Source: Acanthaster planci (Eukaryota; Echinodermata; Asteroidea; Valvatida; Acanthasteridae). Taken from it: a DNA stretch of 17,210 nt. Positions 10,361-16,040 of the stretch are shown one piece after another. The stretch's first letter is position 1. Each line of letters starts with the position of its first letter. The stretch covers positions 218,855 to 236,064 of the forward strand of contig NW_019091670.1 of assembly GCF_001949145.1 (NCBI RefSeq), in the 5' to 3' direction. The position numbers were made by a program, and so were the translations under genes. The notes beneath the pieces are model-generated. The model worked only from the letters and a program-made list of their open reading frames with translations, did no database searches and had not been told where the DNA came from.

Positions 10361-10387
10361 CGGGAGGTCCTGACCCACCAGGAGATC
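10361..10387 (-). CDS. Possible 27-nt collagen-type micro-exon
   Basis: On the minus strand the frame reads GSPGGSGPPGQ, that is, three Gly-X-Y triplets plus the next Gly. The block is bounded by a plausible acceptor (ctactccttaattaccttag) and a donor (CCCG|GTCAGT), leaving an exon of exactly 27 bases with a split glycine codon at each border. Collagen exons are often multiples of 9 bases, and split-Gly borders are known in non-fibrillar collagens. No other Gly-X-Y exon was found nearby, which argues against it. It may be a chance match or one exon of a sparsely spread gene on the minus strand. Confidence 0.25.
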
Positions 10388-10850
10388 CTAAGGTAATTAA
10401 GGAGTAGGACGCGATAATCTCTACACAATTGACAGCTCGTGCCGCCGGGTTATGAGAGGGATAATCCCTAGACAATGGACTGTACATAGTGGGTGAGTTG
10501 TGTCGGTGGACTATTGTGTTAATGATTACATTGTGTACGTTGGAAGTGAGCGTTGGTCCGACTTAACCTTTGGACACCAAAGGAGAGAGAGTGCCCACGT
10601 GCTAACGGTCTTGTGTTTAGCTTACTATGGCTACCAAGATTTGATCGATACGGGAAGAAGACTCTGTTGTCCCTAGCTGAATTTTTACTCCTTTGAACGA
10701 GAGTGTTTGACGTCGGTTACCCTGTGAATGTATATGGTTTGGGATCTGGCAGAATTTTGAAAATTTTACGGCGGTTAATATCCTGTACATGTTTACGTTT
10801 TACAAATTCAGTCAGAGCGGAGCGTAACTGTTGTTCTTTATTGTGAAACC
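10388..10850. other. No recognisable gene
   Basis: Mixed-composition sequence with no open frame that I can support. It would be the promoter-proximal upstream region if the tentative plus-strand gene starting at 10901 is real. Confidence 0.35.
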
Positions 10851-10854
10851 TAAA

Positions 10855-10860
10855 TATAAA
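10855..10860 (+). promoter_or_regulatory. Possible TATA box upstream of tentative gene
   Basis: TATAAA lies 46 bases before the ATG at 10901. Spacing would put a transcription start at about 10885 and leave a very short leader. A CRE octamer TGACGTCA (10902-10909) overlaps the start codon. Both could be chance. Confidence 0.3.
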
Positions 10861-10900
10861 ATGCAGCATAACTTGAAATTAAGAGTTCTTGGGGGGCGGC

Positions 10901-10999
10901 ATGACGTCAGTTGGGGGTTTTATTCGTCGTGCCGTGGAATATTGTGCAGAAGTTCCGGCCGATATCCGACCTGCGAATTATTATTCGATAGTCATACCG
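10901..10999 (+). CDS. Tentative gene of unknown function, exon 1
   Basis: Thirty-three codons from ATG (beginning MTSVGGFIRRAVEYCAEVP) end at a textbook donor CCG|GTAAGT, phase 0. An in-frame stop lies just upstream (10880-10882), so the ATG would be the start. TATAAA lies 46 bases upstream. I recognise no domain. Its main support is phase compatibility with the exon at 12201-12246, which also begins in phase 0. Intron 1 would be 1201 bases and holds the antisense C2H2 gene copy. Without splicing, the frame reads on only about 17 codons into the intron. Confidence 0.35.
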
Positions 11000-11070
11000 G
11001 TAAGTAAGAACACAAAACAAATTCAGTGGACTTCACATATTGGTTTCTGGTAGGCTGGTACTGGTACTGT

Positions 11071-11076
11071 TTTATT
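11071..11076 (-). terminator. Possible polyadenylation signal for the C2H2 copy
   Basis: TTTATT on the plus strand is AATAAA on the minus strand, about 155 bases after the reconstructed stop of the C2H2 gene copy. The hexamer is common by chance in AT-rich DNA, so this is only positional support. Confidence 0.3.
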
Positions 11077-11231
11077 TCCCGTTGTTCATCATTGATTTTT
11101 TACAATAATTATCTTAATAATTTTAAGAATTACTACAAGGGTGATTACTGGAGGTCTGTTAACTATGCAATCAGAGGCATTACATGTACTCATTCTTTTT
11201 GGAACCATTTGTCTCTACAGATTGTTATCTG

Positions 11232-11779
11232 TTAGGCATGCTCCTCTTCGTCATGAAACACTCTGGCAAATTTTTCAGCATGTTTAGGCAAAACTATTCA
11301 AAGCTTTGTTGACGTTCGTGCCTTTATCATGTTTTCCATCGAGATCATCCACAATGTCCTTGTGAGTTTCATTTTCCCTCAAATATAGGTAACTTGACAG
11401 GAACTCCTTATAGTTGTCAAAAAAGTCTTGTTTGACTACCCATAGGGTCTTTCTGTTTGCCTTCTGCCTGGCTTGATCTTCATTCCATACCTTCGTTGAC
11501 GTACTTGTCATATTTTTCATCCCTCATCCCCTTATTTGTTTCTCTAGCTTCAGCCAGCCAATCTTGGTAGGTGGCATTGTCTTCCAAATCTGAACTGTCT
11601 TCATCCGAGGTTTTGTCATCGACCTCCTCACTAGAATCCGAGTTTCCGTCAACTTCATTCATGTCTGATTCCTCCTCAACGTGGATCTTTTCCAATTGCC
11701 TCTCTAGATTAAACTTCCGTCCGAAGCATTTGTCACACTGGTGATAAGCATAGGGCTTGGCTGCATAAATACCATTCAT
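11232..11779 (-). pseudogene. Acidic C2H2-zinc-finger gene copy, two frameshifts
   Basis: The minus strand starts at ATG 11777-11779 with a degenerate finger (YHQCDKCFGRKFNLERQLEKIH; the expected first zinc-binding His is Gln). An acidic Ser/Asp/Glu region follows (residues 37-70), then DWLAEARETNKGMRDEKYDK. Near 11485 a single extra base shifts the frame, and the same kind of helical sequence continues as EDQARQKANRKTLWVVKQDF and so on to about 11290. A second shift near 11288 leads into KHAEKFARVFHDEEEHA and a stop at 11232-11234. Three consecutive frames thus join into one protein-like sequence of about 180 residues. The layout (one finger, acidic linker, helical C-terminus) resembles an expanded intronless family I recall from invertebrate genomes, function unknown. 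It is a recently broken copy, or it carries assembly errors. Confidence 0.7.
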
Positions 11780-11879
11780 GTTGACCTAGCAAAGGATGAC
11801 CTTTAAATGACACGAAACAAATGAAATCGTTCCTTATATCTTAAATATACACGTATTTACTGCTTCTGATTTGCATATT

Positions 11880-12060
11880 TCATTGTCTATTTTTATTGTT
11901 TTATTGTTTAAATTGGTCTTTTTATTGCTAAAACTGCTTCATGTATTGCTCTTTTTTACTCGTTTTATTACTCTTTTACTCCTTTCATTGTTTATTGATT
12001 GTTTTACGGTGTAAACTGATCTTTTCATAGTTGAAATATGCTCTTTTCATTGCTCAAACG
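11880..12060. repeat. T-rich low-complexity stretch with degenerate repeats
   Basis: Loosely repeated strings such as CTTTTTATTGCT, CTCTTTTTTACTC and CTCTTTTCATTGCTCAAAC recur across about 180 bases. This looks like a decayed simple or tandem repeat. It lies in the putative intron 1 of the tentative plus-strand gene. Confidence 0.5.
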
Positions 12061-12200
12061 GATGGTTCGTTGAAAGGATGGAAATTGCATTCAAGGAAAT
12101 GATTCTTTTGGAGAGCGAGCTTGTTGTTCTGCATTTAGAGAGCACAAATGCGTCATTCAATAGTCAGTTTAATATGATTCCTTCCGTATTTTCTTTGCAG

Positions 12201-12246
12201 CTAGAAGTCGTAGAGAAACTCTGTTTAGTTGTGGAAGATGTGAAAG
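12201..12246 (+). CDS. Tentative gene of unknown function, exon 2
   Basis: A 46-base segment lies between a strong acceptor (tattttctttgcag) and a strong donor (GAAAG|GTAAGC). In phase 0 it reads LEVVEKLCLVVEDVK and leaves one base (G) to complete the next codon. This phase fits the end of exon 1 (10999) and the start of the segment at 12884. In another phase it would read SRRETLFSCGRCE, so the frame is not settled. The unspliced frame continues a few codons past the donor. No family recognised. Confidence 0.4.
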
Positions 12247-12883
12247 GTAAGCCTTTAGTACCTTTGCAGTAGCAAATCATTTAACTTGTTCAGTGGTGCG
12301 GGGCGGGGCTGGGATTTTCAAAACCTCCCTTGGCCTAAAAAAGAAAGGATAAATAAAAAGAAAGGATCCGTTTACCTAAGCCGTAGGGAGTGCCCATCCA
12401 AATGTACACCAGTAAAAACGCTAAACGAATGTGCATAAGAAATTCCAGTATCGGACCGAATATGCACATTATGGAAACGCATGGTACACAACCTCTCAGT
12501 ACTAGGAAAAACAAACAAAGCGAAATGAATTGGTCAGTAGGAGGGGATAAATTTGTGGTATAAACGGAAAGTCAATTCTGTAAGATTAACATTGTTCAGT
12601 TAAGTGAAAACGAGATAGTTTGGTCCGTCTTTCCCATGCAATTTCTCCCTTGCAATGTTTTAATTAAACTCTCAACCAGTCTTACATCACCATTCGACCT
12701 GTAACGAATCTTTCTGTAATATATTGTTCCCCGATACTTTGATTATTAGAAACACACATTAAAGTGAGTAAATTGATTTAAATGTTTATCCTGAGGACAG
12801 AAACGGTCTAAAATGTTCGGACCAAACTTTGGTAGGACTCAAATGCGCAATTTAATTTTGAATTTACACTATTGTTATTGTAG
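12247..12883. other. Putative intron 2 of the tentative gene
   Basis: 637 bases with GTAAGC at the left and ATTGTTATTGTAG at the right. It contains no open frame or repeat that I can support. If the gene model is wrong, this is simply empty sequence. Confidence 0.3.
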
Positions 12884-13023
12884 GGGAAAGTGTACAAACT
12901 TCCGAAACTTTTGTTGTGCATAATAATGAGGACAAGTGTAGTAGTGTGTACATGTCCTGTAACGTCAGAATGGAGGTTCAGTATAGGGTTTCTGCTAGTT
13001 CAGCGAAGCTGTGTAGACTGTGA
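12884..13023 (+). CDS. Tentative gene of unknown function, terminal exon 3
   Basis: After the acceptor ending at 12883, the phase-1 reading continues open for about 45 codons (ESVQTSETFVVHNNEDKC then SSVYMSCNVRMEVQYRV) to TGA at 13021-13023. It includes four cysteines. A donor-like G|GTGAGT lies a few bases beyond the stop (13031), so an alternative frame or transcript could splice onward. With exons 1 and 2 the product would be about 94 residues with no signal peptide. I do not recognise it; a relic of a transposon gene is possible. Confidence 0.33.
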
Positions 13024-13154
13024 GTTCTTGGTGAGTTTGTATGTGTGCTCTCGCGGTGGTGTGTGGGTATATAGGGCGTTGCGTATGCTGCTATATGTTA
13101 GGCGCGGGCAAACCAGTAGATTTGAGCTGGGCCCACGGTGCCGTAGTGCTTAGG

Positions 13155-13618
13155 GGTGCACCACAACAAATAAATTCCCAAAGAGAGCAATGATAAATCC
13201 CCATACTTCACAACTATTTTAAAAAATACTCACAACTCTCACTGGTGTCCAGGCTGCACAGAAAAACGATGATCGACACGTCCCCTTTCATTTTCCTTTC
13301 AATTTTGGTGGGTTGACCGATGAATTTTTGAGGGGCAGACCACCTCTAAAATGAAGAAAATGTCCCTGCCCAGAAAAGTAGTCATTTTGAAAAACCATCC
13401 CTATGCAAAACGCCCAAATAGTGCCACTTTCGGACCCGACTGCATCAAAAATGCTCAAAATTGGAAGCCCAAAGTCCGGGCCAGGGGTTCAGTGCCATAT
13501 TTCACCAATTCCTCGATTTCATGGCTCTCAGGACTCTCTAATATAGAATATTTTGCGTGCATAACTTTTATCAATGAGCTCGGCAGACATATTTTGGGCC
13601 TTTCTGTGAGGGTGCACC
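13155..13618. mobile_element. Possible small element with weak terminal inverted repeats
   Basis: GGTGCACC occurs at 13155-13162 and 13611-13618. Because the octamer is itself palindromic, the inverted match matters only through the adjoining bases: inward of each copy, ACA, an A-rich run and CCCAAA recur in inverted order over about 25 bases with gaps. The 464-base span holds an open frame (13351-13647) that runs past its end and shows no domain. No clear target-site duplication is visible. It could be a MITE-like non-autonomous element or a coincidence. Confidence 0.3.
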
Positions 13619-13777
13619 TTTACTGCATGCGGGCGATATCGCTATAGTGACACTGGGCTATGCAATGCGATGTTGTTTAGGCAGTGCTATATTGAGATGT
13701 GCAGTGCTACTTGGGTCTAGCGTTGGTAATTGGTTGGCAATGCTTTACGTGTGTTCCGGACCATTATGTCCGCATGG

Positions 13778-13932
13778 CCCATTGTGTCCTCCCCACTGTG
13801 TCTGCAGGCCCATTCTGTCCGCCCCATCGTGTCCGCAGGCCCATTATATCCGCCCTTTTGTGTCCGCAGGCCCATTATGTCCGACCCATTGTGTCCGCAG
13901 GCCCATTATGTCCGCCTCTTTGGGTCTGCATC
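13778..13932 (+). repeat. 31-bp minisatellite, five units
   Basis: Five units of exactly 31 bases start at 13778, 13809, 13840, 13871 and 13902. Each follows the pattern CCCATTATGTCCGCCC then ATTGTGTCCGCAGG with a few substitutions; the fifth is the most diverged. Inside each unit, (C)CCATT-x-TGTCCG is nearly duplicated, so the array likely grew from a shorter ~15-base unit. A partial unit precedes it (about 13761-13777). GC content is far above the surroundings. Confidence 0.93.
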
Positions 13933-13974
13933 ATGTGATTGTGAATTAATAAAGTGTCTGTCACGTATTTTTCG

Positions 13975-14000
13975 CTGTTTCAGCAACTTTGCCGAAACAG
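13975..14000. repeat. Hairpin repeat, copy 1
   Basis: Eleven-base arms, CTGTTTCAGCA and TGCCGAAACAG, flank the loop ACTT, with one mismatch (A for G in the left arm). It is followed by GTATTGTTTTTC, the tail shared by the family. Confidence 0.85.
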
Positions 14001-14037
14001 GTATTGTTTTTCGGATTATTATTATAATTTTTTTTAG

Positions 14038-14063
14038 CTGTTTCGGCAACTTTGCCGAAACAG
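14038..14063. repeat. Hairpin repeat, copy 2 (perfect)
   Basis: Perfect inverted repeat of 11 bases (CTGTTTCGGCA / TGCCGAAACAG) around the loop ACTT, 63 bases after copy 1. The shared tail GTATTGTTTTACTGATT follows, and the satellite begins about 25 bases later. Confidence 0.9.
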
Positions 14064-14089
14064 GTATTGTTTTACTGATTTTGCAGTGT

Positions 14090-14960
14090 TTGATCGTTCC
14101 CAAAGTGATAACCAACAAAGACCCTGATGCAAGATTTATTGCAAAGGGATGACGTCATGATGACATCATCACCTTATTTTATATTCATTTTTGAATATTT
14201 AATTTTCCCCCATAGGTTTTGTACACGTTTGTCTACTTATCACAAGTGAACAAGGAGGCTTTAACTTCGGCGCAAGATTACTATAAGAACGAAGGAGAAA
14301 TCAGATACTTTGCGCTTTGTTATTTTATTTGAAATATGCCTAAGAGTCCGAATATGAAGTAATATTTCATAAAAATTGTTCAGTTTAAGCGCATATCACC
14401 TGACACGAACTTAAAGGAGCAGTGTTTCTCCAAATGAGGTTTTTTGCCCATTAACTTTGTACACGTTTTCAAGGCACAATTTTGAACCCTTTCGGATGTT
14501 TGATCGTTTTCAAAGTAAAAGCCAACAAAGACCTTGATACAGAAATTATTCGAAATAAATGACGTCAAGATTACGTCATCATGTGATTTACTCTTGTTTT
14601 TTCAATATATATTTCAGCCCCTTGACTTTGTACACGTTTTCAAGCCAGCATTGGGGTTAGTTTGAGAGCTTTGATCAACTTCAAAGTTACAGGCAACAAA
14701 GACCCTTATACAAAGACCCGTCCAAATTTATGACGTATTGATGACGTCATCATGTGAACTATTATTAATTTTTCAGTATTAATTTCAGCCCCTTGACATT
14801 GTACTCGTTTTCGAGGCACTATTTTCGTACCTTAGTAATCGTTGATCATCGTCAAACTTACAGCAAGCACTAACTATACAACGAAGATAAATCTAAAATA
14901 TTTACGTCATGATGACGTCATCACTTGATGTATTATTAAATTTGGAATATTCCTTTAAAT
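14090..14960. repeat. CRE-paired composite satellite, block 1
   Basis: A marker TTGTACACG recurs at 14219 and 14457 (238 apart) and then at 171-base steps (14628; variant TTGTACTCG at 14799). A second marker, a pair of CRE-like octamers 11 bp apart, starts at 14150, 14560, 14731 and 14902 (steps 410, 171, 171). So a 409/410-base composite (a 238-base segment without CRE plus a 171-base segment with CRE) is followed by simple 171-base monomers. Other conserved strings are CAACAAAGACC before the CRE pair and TTTCAGCCCCTTGAC after it. The right end decays into unrelated sequence near 14960. Confidence 0.9.
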
Positions 14961-15189
14961 GTATAAAAACCCATATAAAATCAACCGTGCCCTCTGCAAC
15001 ATTCTGTTTGCAGCAAGTGCCAGGATAAAATGTAGTCTTGATTTCATCATTTTTACTCTCTAATAGCTTCTTAATGCCAGGTTTTTTCATCACATTTGCT
15101 AATACTTATTTTGTTGGTAAAAAAGTCCCGAAACAGCTCTGTGTTTGTGCTTGTTTACAAACACTTTTCTCTAGTTTTTTTCTTTTTAA
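14961..15189. other. Spacer inside the repeat province
   Basis: Sequence not clearly alignable to the satellite, including a Cys-poor short frame on each strand that I do not call. It separates satellite block 1 from the second hairpin cluster. Confidence 0.4.
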
Positions 15190-15317
15190 CTGCTTCGGCA
15201 ACCTTGCCGAAACAGGTATTGTTCTTCTGATTATTTAGCTGTTTCGGCAACTTTGCCGAAACAAGAATTGTTCTTCTGATTCTTTTTTTAGCTTGTTCGG
15301 CAGTTCAGCCGAACCAG
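15190..15317. repeat. Hairpin repeat cluster, copies 3-5
   Basis: Three hairpins lie at about 15190-15215, 15239-15264 and 15293-15317. The first two use the CTG(T/C)TTCGGCA / TGCCGAAACA arms. The third has shorter arms, GTTCGGC / GCCGAAC, around AGTTCA: both arms lost matching bases, so pairing is retained. Copies 3, 4 and 5 are all followed by a GTATTGT- or AATTGT-type tail (GTATTGTTCTTCTG, GAATTGTTCTTCTG, GTATTGTAATCG). Spacing is 49 and about 54 bases. Confidence 0.88.
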
Positions 15318-15336
15318 GTATTGTAATCGTTCTAGT

Positions 15337-15365
15337 TTTTTCCTTTTTTTCTTCTTCTTCTACAG
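15337..15365 (+). repeat. Polypyrimidine tract
   Basis: A run of T and C (tttttccttttttt, then cttcttcttctacag) ends in an acceptor-like CAG. No coding exon follows that I can support, so I treat it as simple sequence after the hairpin cluster. Confidence 0.5.
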
Positions 15366-15479
15366 TCAAGTTCTTCTACCCCTACACTTCGGCACCTAGG
15401 AAAATCAGAACAATTTCAAACTCGGAGGATAGTTGTGTGATCATCCAAACATTGTCCCAGAAGAAATTCAGAATGATAA

Positions 15480-16040
15480 CGTGATCAATGTATTTATTAT
15501 TGATTTTTGAATAACTAATTTTTCCCCATAGACTTTGCACACAGATTATTTTCCCCATACACTTTGCACACAACTTTCAATGCTTAATTTTGAACACTTA
15601 AGGTAGTTCAATCTTCATTTAAGTTACATCATGGGTTGGCCCGAATAAAGAAGTCATACTGAAGCAGTGACGTCATGATGACGTCGTCAAATGATTTATT
15701 ATTGATTTTTGAACATTAATTTTTTTTCTTTTTCAACTCAATTCCTTCCACCAGTCGACTTTGGCAGTTTACTAAACCTGGTCGACTTCAAACTTGGCAG
15801 ACCTTTGAACCATCACCCAAGGACGGTCCTAAAAGAAATTCAGATTGATAACTTACGTAGTTTATTTGTTATTGGTTTTTAAGAATTAATTTTTCCCCAT
15901 AGACTTTGTACACGGATTGCACACAGTTTTCGGACTGTCCTATATCAGGCTATGAGGGCGCTATTGCAGAATTACGGTTACACCATGGGCTTTCAATTTT
16001 CAACAATCTGTCATATATTGAACCATGGATCAATCAATTA
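15480..16040. repeat. Diverged satellite copies between the two blocks
   Basis: Recognisable satellite pieces are a CRE pair at 15668-15689, TTATTATTGATTTTTGAA after it, and TTTTCCCCATAGACTTTG before TGTACACG at about 15890-15915. A 29-base internal duplication (TTTCCCCATA-ACTTTGCACACA) lies at 15521-15578. The segment 15740-15840 is poorly matched. These are older or more diverged units than those on either side. Confidence 0.65.

Noticed and set aside
11209-11235. Acceptor-like ttgtctctacag at 11220, in phase with the donor at 11000
   Set aside because: It would add only four codons before a stop and lies against the 3' end of the antisense C2H2 copy; the acceptor at 12200 gives a better continuation.
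12890-13153. 87-codon plus-strand open frame starting MYKLPKLL
   Set aside because: It overlaps the tentative exon 3 in another frame, begins just inside an acceptor and looks like low-complexity hydrophobic/basic noise; phase does not fit the upstream exon in its best reading.
13351-13647. 98-codon plus-strand open frame
   Set aside because: Runs across the boundary of the putative element, shows no domain, and there is no supporting context.
13647-14152. Three overlapping plus-strand open frames with repeated CPQAHY / VRRPI-like peptides
   Set aside because: They are the same 31-base minisatellite read in three frames; the period is not a multiple of three, so all frames are open by construction.
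13975-15317. Repeated palindromes reminiscent of CRISPR repeats
   Set aside because: Only five copies with irregular spacing, spacers that are themselves similar, and a clearly animal genomic context.
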